DNA of 64,000 nt from Galbibacter pacificus (GTDB lineage Bacteria > Bacteroidota > Bacteroidia > Flavobacteriales > Flavobacteriaceae), in the NCBI RefSeq assembly GCF_029603155.1, contig NZ_JAPMUA010000005.1:62001-126000 (forward strand). The letters run 5' to 3'. The notes under the pieces were generated by a model. The model was not told where the DNA came from. It saw only the letters and a program-made list of their open reading frames with translations, and made no database searches. Positions 8,787 through 17,896 of this stretch are shown in pieces. The translations under genes were made by a program, and so were the position numbers. Position 1 is the stretch's first letter, and every line of letters starts with the position of its first letter.

Positions 8787-9602
8787 ATGAAAGAGATTCA
8801 AACTATAATAGAAAAGGCCTGGGAAAACAGGGAATTATTAAAAGAGCAGGAAACTGTAAACACCATAAGAAAAGTAGTTGAATTACTGGACCAAGGAACT
8901 TTACGTGTTGCCGAACCTACCGAAAACGGCTGGCAGGTAAACAAATGGGTTAAAAAAGCAGTAGTTTTATACTTTCCCATTCAAAAAATGGAAACCATTG
9001 AAGCCGGCCCATTAGAGTTTCACGATAAAATTCCGCTAAAGAGAAATTATGCCGAAAAGGGAATACGCGTTGTCCCGCATGCCGTTGCAAGACATGGTGC
9101 CTATATTTCTGCCGGTACCATTTTAATGCCCAGCTATGTAAATATTGGCGCTTATGTAGACGAAGGAACCATGGTAGACACATGGGCCACAGTGGGAAGC
9201 TGCGCCCAAATTGGCAAAAACGTACATCTTAGCGGAGGTGTGGGTATTGGTGGCGTTCTAGAACCTTTACAGGCCGCCCCGGTTATTATTGAAGACAATG
9301 CATTTATAGGCTCGCGCTGTATTGTGGTTGAAGGCGTTCGCGTTGAAAAAGAAGCCGTTTTGGGGGCAAACGTGGTATTGACCGCCTCAACAAAAATTAT
9401 TGATGTTACCGGCGATAAGCCCGTGGAGATGAAAGGTTATGTGCCTGCCCGTTCTGTTGTTATACCCGGAAGCTATACCAAAAAATTTGCAGCGGGCAAC
9501 TACAACGTTCCGTGTGCATTGATAATAGGCAAGCGCAAAGAAAGCACCAATAAAAAGACTTCTTTGAACGATGCCCTTCGCGAATACGATGTGGCCGTTT
9601 AA
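8787..9602 (+). CDS. dapD: 2,3,4,5-tetrahydropyridine-2,6-dicarboxylate N-succinyltransferase
   Basis: The 271-residue enzyme transfers succinyl (or acetyl) groups to tetrahydrodipicolinate in diaminopimelate and lysine synthesis. The hexapeptide-repeat left-handed beta-helix is clear from about residue 105 to 215 (GAYVDEGTMVDTWATVGSCAQIGKN and onward), as is the MPSYVNIGAYVDEGTMVDTW active-site region. It is transcribed away from ruvX and has its own strong terminator. A TATATTTG -7-like site lies at 8758-8765, without a clear -33 box. lysA, for the last step of the pathway, is at 36.8 kb. Confidence 0.97.
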   Translation: MKEIQTIIEKAWENRELLKEQETVNTIRKVVELLDQGTLRVAEPTENGWQVNKWVKKAVVLYFPIQKMETIEAGPLEFHDKIPLKRNYAEKGIRVVPHAVARHGAYISAGTILMPSYVNIGAYVDEGTMVDTWATVGSCAQIGKNVHLSGGVGIGGVLEPLQAAPVIIEDNAFIGSRCIVVEGVRVEKEAVLGANVVLTASTKIIDVTGDKPVEMKGYVPARSVVIPGSYTKKFAAGNYNVPCALIIGKRKESTNKKTSLNDALREYDVAV

Positions 9603-9625
9603 ATACAGCTCAATAAAATATACAG

Positions 9626-9661
9626 AATCCGGGGTTTGATATCAAACCCCGGATTTTTTTA
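9626..9661 (+). terminator. Rho-independent terminator after dapD
   Basis: A perfect 30-base palindrome (9626-9655) centred on GATATC, with GC-rich arms CCGGGGTTTG/CAAACCCCGG, runs into a series of T residues. It begins 24 bases after the dapD stop. Confidence 0.92.
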
Positions 9662-9699
9662 TTATCGGGCAAGATAATATCTTTGCCGAAAATATAGCA

Positions 9700-10476
9700 T
9701 TGGGCACAACAGCAAAATTATCGGCGGTTATTATTACTTATAATGAAATTAACTACATAAAAGATTGTGTAGAGAGTGTTTTGTTTGCCGATGAAATTAT
9801 AGTTGTAGATTCTTTTAGTACGGACGGCACATGGGAATACCTTCGGCAACACGAAAAGGTAACGTCCGTTCAACATCCCTTTGAAAATTTTACCAAGCAA
9901 AAATCGTATGCGCTGAGCTTGGCCAATAATGATTGGATTTATTTTTTTGATGCCGATGAACGTGTTACGCCAAAGCTTCAAAAGGAAATTATCGAAACTA
10001 TAAACAGCCCAAAAACATGTGATGCCTACTGGAATTACCGGACTTTTATGTTCAAAAACAAAAGGCTCTATTTTAGCGGCTGGCAAACCGATAAAGTTTA
10101 TCGGCTGTTTAAAAAAAGTAAGTGTGAATTTACCAACGAACGCATTGTACACGAAACCTTAAAAGTAAATGGTACCGAAGGTAAGTTAAAACACAAACTG
10201 CTTCATTTTTCTTATAAAGACTATCATGACTATAAGGGAAAAATGATAAAATATGGACAACTTAAGGCAAAGGAAGCATTTTTAAAAGGGAAAAAATGGA
10301 CATTCCTGCTACAATACCTCCGTCCTGCCTGGAAATTCTTTAACCATTACATTATCCGTTTGGGAATTTTAGATGGCAAAAAGGGCATAATAATTTGCTA
10401 CCTGAATGCTTTAGGCGTTTACGAACGCTTTAAAGAGCAAAGAAGATTGCAGAACAGCTCTCAGAAACGATCATAA
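9700..10476 (+). CDS. Family 2 glycosyltransferase (LPS-core type)
   Basis: A 258-residue GT2 enzyme with the N-terminal nucleotide-sugar fold LSAVIITYNEINYIKDCVESV, DEIIVVDSFSTDGTWE and the metal site FFDADERV. It resembles the WaaE/KdtX-like group acting on lipopolysaccharide or surface glycans. No ATG fits, so translation appears to start at a TTG. It shares layout with the GT2 at 11409-12155, and both flank a sugar-nucleotide epimerase. Its stop overlaps the convergent epimerase stop by six bases. Confidence 0.85.
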   Translation: MGTTAKLSAVIITYNEINYIKDCVESVLFADEIIVVDSFSTDGTWEYLRQHEKVTSVQHPFENFTKQKSYALSLANNDWIYFFDADERVTPKLQKEIIETINSPKTCDAYWNYRTFMFKNKRLYFSGWQTDKVYRLFKKSKCEFTNERIVHETLKVNGTEGKLKHKLLHFSYKDYHDYKGKMIKYGQLKAKEAFLKGKKWTFLLQYLRPAWKFFNHYIIRLGILDGKKGIIICYLNALGVYERFKEQRRLQNSSQKRS

Positions 10477-11412
10477 AAACTTTTCCCGGTACCAATCCAC
10501 CTGTTTTTTTAGGCCTTCTTCAAAAGCTGTCTCCGGATTGTAATCAAGTAATTTTCGTGCTTTATCAATTAGCGCAGTAGTGCGCAATTGATCTCCCGGC
10601 CTTGGAGGGGTTATCTTCAATTTGGCTTTGAGTCCGATTATTTTTTCTATAAGTTCTATCCCCTGTTGGGTTGTATATTCAACATCGGAACCTATGTTTA
10701 TAATTTCACCGTTAATTTTTTGTTCTTTCCCGATAACTGCTGCCATTCCCTTAACGATATCCCCAACATAGGTAAAGCTTCTGGAATGCTTTTCGCTTCC
10801 TTCAAATAAAGGGAATTCGGTTTGGTCGTATATAGATTTTATTAGTTTGGTATACAGCTTTTCCGGGCGTTCCCTTGGTCCGTATACAGAATACAACCTT
10901 AAAGAACATGCGTTTATTTTTCCTGTACGTTGTTCACCAAGAACCAGCTGTTCTGCTGCCAGTTTTGTCGACCCGTAAAAGGAAATAGGTTTTGGCAAGA
11001 CCGTTTCTGGCAATGTGGCCTCTTTTCCATAAATAGAAGAAGTGGCAATATTTACAAACAATTTTAGGCTTGGGCAAGCTACTTTTGTCCAGTCCAACAG
11101 GTTTTGTGTTGCAAAAATATTGTTCCGCACATATTCATCTAGAGAAGTAGTTGCCGAAATGCCCGGCTGGGCGGCAAAATGAAAGATATAATCAAAAGCA
11201 TCGGGCAATTTCTTTTGTAAATCTTCAGTTAAATCTGCTTTAACCAAATGTACTCCTGCCGCTTCGATATCGTTTTTATTAAGTTCTTTTAACTTAGGGC
11301 TGTAATAAGTTGAAAAATTATCTACTCCATATACCTCGTGCCCTTCTGCAGCAAAAAATTCTGCTGTATGTGAACCTATAAACCCGGCTGCTCCGGTAAC
11401 TAAAATTTTCAT
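10471..11412 (-). CDS. NAD-dependent sugar-nucleotide epimerase/dehydratase
   Basis: The 313-residue protein is an extended SDR enzyme. It has the NAD-binding TGAAGFIGSH loop at residues 6-15, a catalytic YGSTK (YxxxK) around residue 147, and RLYSVYGPRERPEKL, typical of UDP-glucuronate or UDP-glucose 4-epimerase relatives. It probably supplies a nucleotide sugar for the flanking glycosyltransferases. It begins within the last four bases of the upstream GT2 gene (coupled). The exact substrate is not determinable. Confidence 0.88.
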   Translation of the reverse strand: MKILVTGAAGFIGSHTAEFFAAEGHEVYGVDNFSTYYSPKLKELNKNDIEAAGVHLVKADLTEDLQKKLPDAFDYIFHFAAQPGISATTSLDEYVRNNIFATQNLLDWTKVACPSLKLFVNIATSSIYGKEATLPETVLPKPISFYGSTKLAAEQLVLGEQRTGKINACSLRLYSVYGPRERPEKLYTKLIKSIYDQTEFPLFEGSEKHSRSFTYVGDIVKGMAAVIGKEQKINGEIINIGSDVEYTTQQGIELIEKIIGLKAKLKITPPRPGDQLRTTALIDKARKLLDYNPETAFEEGLKKQVDWYREKFL

Positions 11413-12155
11413 TTCTTTTTATTTTCTTTTATTAATTTGGCATATTTCATATACGAAAAAAAAGCCTGTATAAGGGCAAAGGTAAAACCGTCCAAACCGT
11501 GGAATATTCCTTTTTTGAAGATATAACATTTAAAAAAAGAGGTCCAACCATGCACAAAAGGAGCCAAGAAAGAAGTCTTTTTCCCGTTTTTTACATATTC
11601 CTCAACCTGCCAATCGGTATATTGATTCTTTTTTGATATAATTTGATGAAAACCGGTCCAGCTATAATGGCGCAGGTGCATTTTGGACTTCAAAACATTT
11701 TTACCCGTTACGTCTTGGTGCACAATGGTTGTTCCCGGCTGTGCAGTTCTTTTGTCAAAAAACCGACAGGCATAATCGGGGTACCAGCCGGAAAAATTAA
11801 TGAGCTCGTCCCTAAAATAGGTGTTTCTTCTAAAACGGTAACCATCGTACGGCGCATCAAAAAATTTTCCCGATTTTATAAATAAATAAGAATCTTCTTC
11901 CAACCTTTCGTCTGCATCTAAATTCAATATCCAATTGTTTTTACAAAATTGCAATCCATGGATACGTTGCGGACCATCGCCCAAAAATTTTTGCTGAATC
12001 ACTTTGGCACCCATTTCTTCGGCTATTTCCACCGTCCTGTCGGAGCTATACGAATCTATCACGATAACCTCGTCGCAAACCCTAAACATATCTTCCACAC
12101 AACCGCCTATCCACTTTTCTTCATTAAAAGTAATAACCAATCCGCTAATTTCCAT
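11409..12155 (-). CDS. Family 2 glycosyltransferase (LPS-core type)
   Basis: A 248-residue GT2 enzyme with ISGLVITFNEEKWIGGCVED, DEVIVIDSYSSDRTVEIAEE and NLDADERLEED as the nucleotide- and metal-binding elements, followed by the NFSGWYPDYACRFF acceptor-side segment. The same order of motifs, including a SGW segment, occurs in the GT2 at 9700-10476, so they look like paralogues. It is followed, with a four-base overlap, by the epimerase. A role in LPS or surface glycan assembly is inferred. Confidence 0.85.
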   Translation of the reverse strand: MEISGLVITFNEEKWIGGCVEDMFRVCDEVIVIDSYSSDRTVEIAEEMGAKVIQQKFLGDGPQRIHGLQFCKNNWILNLDADERLEEDSYLFIKSGKFFDAPYDGYRFRRNTYFRDELINFSGWYPDYACRFFDKRTAQPGTTIVHQDVTGKNVLKSKMHLRHYSWTGFHQIISKKNQYTDWQVEEYVKNGKKTSFLAPFVHGWTSFFKCYIFKKGIFHGLDGFTFALIQAFFSYMKYAKLIKENKKK

Positions 12156-12380
12156 TTATTAAATTTTCGATAAAAATACTAAAATCATCATTATTAATAT
12201 ACTTTTGCAGCTATTCAATTTTCCGTATAATGGTATTAACCAAGACTTCCTCATTAAAGAAAAATGTCTAGAAAAGACAAATATTTACCGGAAGACTAAA
12301 AAGTTTAAAGTAATTTTAAGTTATATCGTTAAAAAAACGATTTCACCAACATTGCAATAGCTTATCAAAAAAAATACTTA

Positions 12381-12941
12381 ATGCACGAAGAAATAAAAAA
12401 AACGCTTGAGGCCCTCAATCAGGGCAAACTTATACTCTACCCAACCGATACCGTTTGGGGCATTGGTTGCGATGCCACCAATGAAGAGGCAATAAAAAAA
12501 GTGTATCAACTCAAGCAAAGGGACGACAGCAAGGCTTTAATATGTTTGGTATCCGACCTTAGGATGCTTCAAAAGTATGTATATGAAATTCCCGATGCCG
12601 CCTATGATATTATTGACCTGGCCACCAAACCCACCACTATTATTTACGACAGACCGTTAAACATAGCAAAAAACCTTATCGCCAACGACGATACTTTGGC
12701 CATCCGGATTGCTTCTGATGAATTTTGCCAAAAACTAATCCGCCAGTTTAAAAGGCCATTGGTTTCCACCTCGGCCAACATAAGCGGACTTCCAACCCCA
12801 AAATCCTTTTCAGAAATAAGCAATGAAATTTTAAAAGGTGTAGACTATGTGGTAAATTTGCACCGCGAAAAAAAGAATAGCCAGCCATCGTCTATTATTA
12901 AAATTGGTAATGATGCTACGGTTAAGGTTATTCGCAAGTAG
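12381..12941 (+). CDS. tsaC: L-threonylcarbamoyladenylate synthase (Sua5/YrdC/YciO family)
   Basis: This 186-residue protein makes threonylcarbamoyl-AMP from threonine, bicarbonate and ATP for t6A37 modification of ANN-decoding tRNAs. The typical sequences are GKLILYPTDTVWGIGCDATN, KQRDDSKALICLV, KPTTIIYD and RPLVSTSANISGLPTP. The start is an ATG. It lies 118 bases upstream of the CCA-adding enzyme, another tRNA gene in the same direction. The YciO branch cannot be wholly excluded. Confidence 0.92.
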   Translation: MHEEIKKTLEALNQGKLILYPTDTVWGIGCDATNEEAIKKVYQLKQRDDSKALICLVSDLRMLQKYVYEIPDAAYDIIDLATKPTTIIYDRPLNIAKNLIANDDTLAIRIASDEFCQKLIRQFKRPLVSTSANISGLPTPKSFSEISNEILKGVDYVVNLHREKKNSQPSSIIKIGNDATVKVIRK

Positions 12942-13059
12942 TCTCGTATCTTGAATTTATTGAAAAATAAAGAAATTGGACATTTAATCATTTATTAGGG
13001 TGCCCATCCTGAAAAATTTGGCATCATAACTGAAAAAATACCGAACACCGAATACTAAA

Positions 13060-14490
13060 TTGGAAAATAACAAACATAATAACGCCATACAACACCCTAT
13101 ATTCAAACTAATTGCAAAAGCTTCAGAAGCAATTCATGTAAAAAGCTATGTAATTGGTGGTTTTGTACGCGATTATTTTTTAAACAGGGAAAGCCCAAAA
13201 GATATCGACATAGTTGCATTGGGCAATGGTATTGACCTAGCGCAAAAGGTGGCCGAATTGCTCCCAAAAAAAACCAAGGTAACCGTGTTTAAAAACTTTG
13301 GCACCGCAATGCTAAAACACGATGACCTTGAAATCGAGTTTGTGGGTGCCCGCAAGGAAAGTTACCATTTTGACAGCCGAAAACCCGTGGTGGAAAACGG
13401 AACATTGGAAGACGACCAAAACCGAAGGGATTTTACCATAAATGCACTTGCCATTTCTTTAAACAAAGAAGATTACGGAAACCTGCTCGACCCTTTTGAT
13501 GGAATATCCGATCTTCACAAAGAAATTATCCGCACTCCTTTAGATGCAGATATTACCTATTCTGACGACCCTTTACGCATGATGCGCGCCATAAGGTTTG
13601 CTTCTCAGCTTAATTTTAAAATTGAAAAAAAATCGCTACAGGCTATCAAAAGGAACAAAAAACGGATAAACATTATTTCCAACGAACGCATTGTAGATGA
13701 ATTGCATAAAATATTGCTCAGCGAAGTCCCTTCAACGGGCTTTAAACTCCTTTTTGAGACCGGCCTGCTTAACATGATAATGCCAGAACTTACCAACCTT
13801 CAGGGCATTGAAGAAAAAGAAGGGCAACGGCACAAAGATAATTTTTGGCATACCCTGGAAGTTGTTGATAATATTTCTAAAAACACAGATAACCTTTGGT
13901 TGCGCTGGGCTGCTTTATTGCACGACATTGGGAAGGCTCCCACAAAACGTTTTGATAAAAAAATTGGCTGGACATTTCACGGACACGAATTTGTGGGCTC
14001 CAAAATGGTATACAAACTCTTTAAAAGACTGCATATGCCATTAAACGATAAGATGAAATTTGTCCAGAAAATGGTACTCATGAGCTCCCGCCCCATTGTT
14101 TTAGCGCAGGACATCGTAACCGATTCTGCCGTAAGACGACTTATTTTTGATGCCGGTGACCATGTTGAGGATTTAATGACTTTATGCGAAGCAGACATTA
14201 CCACAAAAAACCCAAGGCGCTTCAAGAAATACAATAACAACTTTAAAATTGTGCGTCAAAAAATTGCCGAAGTAGAAGAACGCGACCATGTACGCAATTT
14301 TCAACCGCCCGTAGATGGAGCAGAAATTATGGAAACATTTAATTTAAAGCCTTCCAAGGAAATTGGAATTATTAAAGAAGCCATAAAAGAGGCCATTTTG
14401 GAAGGTGAAATCCCTAATGAACATGATGCCGCTTATGCTTTTATGATTGAAAGAGGAAAAAAACTTGGATTGACGCCAGTTGAGAAATAG
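13060..14490 (+). CDS. cca: CCA tRNA nucleotidyltransferase with HD domain
   Basis: A 476-residue class II nucleotidyltransferase that adds or repairs the 3' CCA end of tRNA. The N-terminal YVIGGFVRDYF and DIDIVALG (GGxVRD plus the DxD metal site) are followed by RRDFTINALA and DDPLRMMRAIRFA. A C-terminal HD domain follows (LLHDIGKAPTKRF near residue 290). It starts at a TTG (leu codon read as Met), there being no suitable ATG ahead of the conserved region. It is downstream of the tsaC-like gene. Confidence 0.95.
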   Translation: MENNKHNNAIQHPIFKLIAKASEAIHVKSYVIGGFVRDYFLNRESPKDIDIVALGNGIDLAQKVAELLPKKTKVTVFKNFGTAMLKHDDLEIEFVGARKESYHFDSRKPVVENGTLEDDQNRRDFTINALAISLNKEDYGNLLDPFDGISDLHKEIIRTPLDADITYSDDPLRMMRAIRFASQLNFKIEKKSLQAIKRNKKRINIISNERIVDELHKILLSEVPSTGFKLLFETGLLNMIMPELTNLQGIEEKEGQRHKDNFWHTLEVVDNISKNTDNLWLRWAALLHDIGKAPTKRFDKKIGWTFHGHEFVGSKMVYKLFKRLHMPLNDKMKFVQKMVLMSSRPIVLAQDIVTDSAVRRLIFDAGDHVEDLMTLCEADITTKNPRRFKKYNNNFKIVRQKIAEVEERDHVRNFQPPVDGAEIMETFNLKPSKEIGIIKEAIKEAILEGEIPNEHDAAYAFMIERGKKLGLTPVEK

Positions 14491-14507
14491 GGATTAGTTA
14501 ATGGTTA

Positions 14508-14532
14508 ATTGATAATTGATAATTGATAATTG
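14508..14532. repeat. Short tandem repeat (ATTGATA, three copies and a partial)
   Basis: Three perfect copies of the 7-base unit ATTGATA plus ATTG lie directly after the cca stop, flanked by two copies of TTAATGGTTAATTG. It is one part of the low-complexity spacer between cca and ctaA. Confidence 0.7.
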
Positions 14533-14658
14533 TTAATGGTTAATTGTTGTCCTTATAGAACTTTGAACCTTGAATAGTAATTAGGGAAAAGGGATTAGTC
14601 CATCCGCTGGTGACAGCATAGCTACGTAACAGTATAACAATGAACTAAAAACCAGAAA

Positions 14659-14706
14659 CCTTTGAACCTTTGAACCTTTGAACCTTTGAACCTTTGAACC
14701 TTTGAA
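14659..14706. repeat. Octamer tandem repeat (CCTTTGAA, six perfect copies)
   Basis: Six uninterrupted copies of CCTTTGAA end 11 bases before the GTG start of heme A synthase. The array length could vary by slippage, and its position in the leader means this could alter expression. Related TTTGAACC words appear at about 195-235. Confidence 0.9.
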
Positions 14707-14717
14707 CAATAAAAAAA

Positions 14718-15743
14718 GTGAAGAAAAACTTTAGAAAAATAGCAAAAGTAACCTTGGTACTGGTATATCTGGTTATTATCGCCGGGGCCGTTGTACGAAT
14801 GACCGGAAGCGGCATGGGCTGTCCAGATTGGCCTAAATGTTTTGGTTATTATGTTCCTCCTACCAATGTTTCTCAATTAACATGGCAGGCTGGACGTTCC
14901 TTTAAAAAAGGCCAGGTTATTATTGTTGACCAAACGCTTCAGGTAGCCAAGAAAAATTTTACCACCGGAGAAAATTATAACAAAACCCACTGGGAGCCCT
15001 ATACCAAACACGATTACGCTATTTTCAATCCACTGCATACCTGGGTAGAATACATCAACCGTTTGTTTGGTGCCCTTGCCGGGTTTGCCACACTTGTTAT
15101 GGCCTTTGCTTCTTTTTCGTTTTGGAAAAAAAACAAATGGATCCCCGTACTTTCGTGGCTTACCGTTTTTGGCATGGGGTTTCAGGCATGGCTGGGCGCT
15201 ACCGTTGTTTACTCTGTGCTTGCCCCGGTAAGGATTACGCTCCATATGGTAATGGCATTGCTTATTGTGGCCATGATCCTTATTATTATTTATCAAACAA
15301 AAAAAGAGTATTCCCATTTCGGGGGTCATAAGCTTTTTAAAAATGTACTGTTGCTTGCCTTATTACTTACACTTGTACAGGTGGTTTTGGGCACACAGGT
15401 AAGGCAGTTCATCGACGAACAAGTAAAAGATCATGGTATTACCAATAAAAGCCTATGGCTTTCGTCACCGGAAACCGACTTTTACATACACCGTTCGCTA
15501 TCAATTTTAATTTTTATCACCAATGCCTTCCTCTTCATAAAAAACCGAAGTTTAAAACCGGGGTTTTCAAAAATAAACTGGATATTCTTCCTTATTGTTT
15601 TAGAAATCGCTACGGGAATTTCCATGTATTATTTTAATTTTCCTTTTGGCAGCCAACCGCTACATTTGGTTATTGCCTCCATACTATTTGGCGTACAGTT
15701 TTATTTACTTATGGAAAGTAAGCCCAAAAAGCTAATAACCTAA
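14718..15743 (+). CDS. ctaA: Heme A synthase (COX15/CtaA)
   Basis: The 341-residue membrane enzyme oxidises the C8 methyl of heme O to a formyl group, giving heme A for cytochrome oxidase. GAVVRMTGSGMGCPDWPKCFG near the N-terminus is the family signature. Conserved histidines appear in FNPLHTWVEYINRL, ITLHMVMALL, YIHRSLSILIF and LHLVIASIL across about eight hydrophobic helices. Translation starts at a GTG just after an octamer repeat. No other oxidase genes are in the window. Confidence 0.95.
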   Translation: MKKNFRKIAKVTLVLVYLVIIAGAVVRMTGSGMGCPDWPKCFGYYVPPTNVSQLTWQAGRSFKKGQVIIVDQTLQVAKKNFTTGENYNKTHWEPYTKHDYAIFNPLHTWVEYINRLFGALAGFATLVMAFASFSFWKKNKWIPVLSWLTVFGMGFQAWLGATVVYSVLAPVRITLHMVMALLIVAMILIIIYQTKKEYSHFGGHKLFKNVLLLALLLTLVQVVLGTQVRQFIDEQVKDHGITNKSLWLSSPETDFYIHRSLSILIFITNAFLFIKNRSLKPGFSKINWIFFLIVLEIATGISMYYFNFPFGSQPLHLVIASILFGVQFYLLMESKPKKLIT

Positions 15744-15863
15744 ATATTTGTGCTGTTTGCATTTAAGGCCCACTGTTGAAAAATATCTTTTTAGAATACA
15801 AATTGCCAAATGAAATTAAGCCAAAAACTTTGTAACTTGCAACCTGCTGAAAAATGAAAAACC

Positions 15864-16367
15864 ATGATTTATAAATTCAGAATAATCTTAGACGCCGAAG
15901 AAGATGTATTTAGGGACATTGAAATAGAAGGCAACAATACGCTGGAAGATTTCCATAATGCCATATCGCAGGCCTTTGGTTTTGACGGTACCGAAATGGC
16001 TTCTTTCTATGTAAGCGACGAAGAATGGAACCAAGGTGAAGAAATTGCCCTTTTTGACATGAGCGAGACCGGAACCGATGTAAAACTCATGGCCGAAACT
16101 TATATGGAAGACCTCCTGGATGAAAACAACAGGAACCTAATTTATGTATACGACTTTTTTAGCATGTGGACATTCTTTGTTGAATTGGCCGATATTGCCG
16201 AAAAAGAAGATGGCGCCACTTACCCAAACCTTTTGTATGTGCACGGGCAACTGCCCGACGCACCACCCGTAAAAAAGTTTGAAGCCGAAGATCTCTCTGA
16301 AGGTGACGACAATGGTTTTGACCTCGATAATTACGACGACCTTGATTTTGATGAGCATTGGAACTAA
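15864..16367 (+). CDS. Acidic pRiA4b ORF-3 / TnpR-like family protein
   Basis: A 167-residue very acidic protein. The N-terminus MIYKFRIILDAEEDVFRDIEI and the segments LEDFHNAISQAFGFDGTEMASFYVS match the pRiA4b ORF-3 family, named after a plasmid gene and the passenger of IS1096. The last 30 residues are almost all Asp/Glu/Asn. No transposase or terminal repeats accompany it, so it is treated as a resident chromosomal gene of unknown function. The nucleoid-protein gene lies 165 bases downstream. Confidence 0.75.
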   Translation: MIYKFRIILDAEEDVFRDIEIEGNNTLEDFHNAISQAFGFDGTEMASFYVSDEEWNQGEEIALFDMSETGTDVKLMAETYMEDLLDENNRNLIYVYDFFSMWTFFVELADIAEKEDGATYPNLLYVHGQLPDAPPVKKFEAEDLSEGDDNGFDLDNYDDLDFDEHWN

Positions 16368-16532
16368 CCCAAGCACAACATTAAAAGCAAGGTTCGCACG
16401 GTTCAAGAAACACTTTTGGTTTATTTAAAGATTACAAACCCATTAAAGGTTACCGTACCGTTACGCACATAAAACCCGACGGATAAACCATTGATTTAAC
16501 AATCCTAACAGCATAACCAGATAACAAAAAGC

Positions 16533-17591
16533 ATGATTAATTTATATCCCACACAAATAGAAAGCCTATCCATTCACAGAATAGGAAACAAAAGCAAGAG
16601 CGAAGGCACATTTTTTTCAGAAGAACCTTACCGCCTAAACGATGAAATAACAGGACTGCTCAAAGAATACTTTTTTAAGCCTTTTAGGGACAAAGAAGAA
16701 AATTATTACCGTTTCGACCACGAAGTCGACCTTGATTATAACGAACTATATTCCATCGCTTCCGAAGTATTTGCAGATCCGCCAAGCATCCACAAACAAT
16801 CCAAAAGCATTGCCACACATTTGTACGACCAGTCCAACCATCCGCACATAAAAAGCGGCGAAGTATATGTTGCGTACCTTTCAGATGTGGTTCTTGATAA
16901 TGAAAAGTACAATGCCATTGGGGTTTTTAAATCAGAATTAAAACACGATTTCCTTGAATTTGAAGAAAAAGGTACCAATCTGGAAATCTTAATCCGCCAG
17001 GGAATCAACATTAACAAGCTCGATAAGGGGTGCTTAATTATAAATGCCAACAAAGAAGAAGGATTTAAAATTTTATCGATCGACAGCAACCGCTACGACA
17101 CCAAATATTGGCTGGAAAACTTTTTAAGCGTAGATGCCCTTACCGATGAAACTTTTTTCACCAAAAAATATTTAAAATTTTGCCAAGACTTTGCCAAAGA
17201 TGTGGTCTTGCCTGCGGAAGACAAAAAAGAAGAAGTTATGTTCATGAACCGTGCGGTGAATCATTTTGCCAAAAACGATGCTTTTGAAGAAACCAATTTC
17301 TTGAATGAAGTAATGGACAATCCAGAGCTTATTCCCGAGTTTAAGCATTATAAAACCGAAAAAGGCCCAAAATACAGTATCGAAGATGTATCTTCTTTCC
17401 CAATTGCCAACAAAGCCGTTTCGGATGCCCGCAAAAAAATTAAAAACGTAATCAACCTAGATACCAATATTCAAATAAAAATGGACTTCATCAACCCGGA
17501 ATCTGCCGAGAAATTTGTAGAAAAAGGCTGGGACGAAGAGAAGCAAATGTATTATTACCTGGTTTATTTTAACAAAGAACAAAAAAGCTAG
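16533..17591 (+). CDS. Nucleoid-associated protein (NdpA/YejK family)
   Basis: The 352-residue protein matches the 37-kDa nucleoid-associated family. It begins with LYPTQIESLSIHRIGNKSKSEG and has the central KSGEVYVAYLSDVVLDNEKYNAIGVFKSEL and RGININKLDKGCLIIN-like core (here QGININKLDKGCLII). Such proteins coat DNA in the nucleoid, with unclear roles. It is an independent gene with an ATG start, next to the accessory toxin-antitoxin and repeat region. Confidence 0.85.
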   Translation: MINLYPTQIESLSIHRIGNKSKSEGTFFSEEPYRLNDEITGLLKEYFFKPFRDKEENYYRFDHEVDLDYNELYSIASEVFADPPSIHKQSKSIATHLYDQSNHPHIKSGEVYVAYLSDVVLDNEKYNAIGVFKSELKHDFLEFEEKGTNLEILIRQGININKLDKGCLIINANKEEGFKILSIDSNRYDTKYWLENFLSVDALTDETFFTKKYLKFCQDFAKDVVLPAEDKKEEVMFMNRAVNHFAKNDAFEETNFLNEVMDNPELIPEFKHYKTEKGPKYSIEDVSSFPIANKAVSDARKKIKNVINLDTNIQIKMDFINPESAEKFVEKGWDEEKQMYYYLVYFNKEQKS

Positions 17592-17720
17592 CATAAGCAC
17601 CTATTTAACAAGAGAAGATATAGCAACATATGTTAAACACTGATTATAAGAAATTGAATTCAACAAACTCCTGCAAATCTTTTTCCTGACCTTGCAGGCA
17701 TTCATTTCAGCTCTAAAATA

Positions 17721-17749
17721 CCTACAAGGTTTCCAAAAAACCTTGCAGG
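17721..17749. repeat. CCTACAAGGTTT palindrome, dispersed-repeat type
   Basis: Arms CCTACAAGGTTT (17721-17732) and AAACCTTGCAGG (17738-17749) pair with one G-T across a five-base loop. A weaker relative, CCTGCAA...TTGCAGG, is at 17670-17698. From memory, motifs of this form recur between flavobacterial genes. Confidence 0.7.
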
Positions 17750-17840
17750 AATAAAGCAAACGTAATAGAAGTGTTGACTTTTCTTATGTAAAACCTATGT
17801 TATATAAAAAGGGTTAAAACATATAGTATCAACCAGAGCC

Positions 17841-17863
17841 CTGCCCGAATATTTTTCGGGCAG
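17841..17863 (+). terminator. Probable hairpin terminator
   Basis: CTGCCCGAA and TTCGGGCAG form a nine-bp stem around TATTT, followed by T-rich sequence. It could end transcription of the nucleoid gene and of the convergent toxin operon. It lacks a continuous T run. Confidence 0.55.
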
Positions 17864-17896
17864 CATTTTAAGTTTTAGCTTTGTTGCTGTAATTTT

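Larger units (their letters stand above)
17592..17896. other. Gene-free stretch with palindromic elements
   Basis: No gene is visible between the nucleoid protein and the convergent ParE stop. It holds two inverted repeats built on CCTTGCAGG (17670-17698 and 17721-17749) and a GC-rich hairpin at 17841-17863. Confidence 0.7.

Noticed and set aside
15864..16367. Mobile element passenger (TnpR-like) as evidence of an IS
   Set aside because: The family name derives from IS1096, but there is no transposase or terminal repeat here; it reads as a resident gene.
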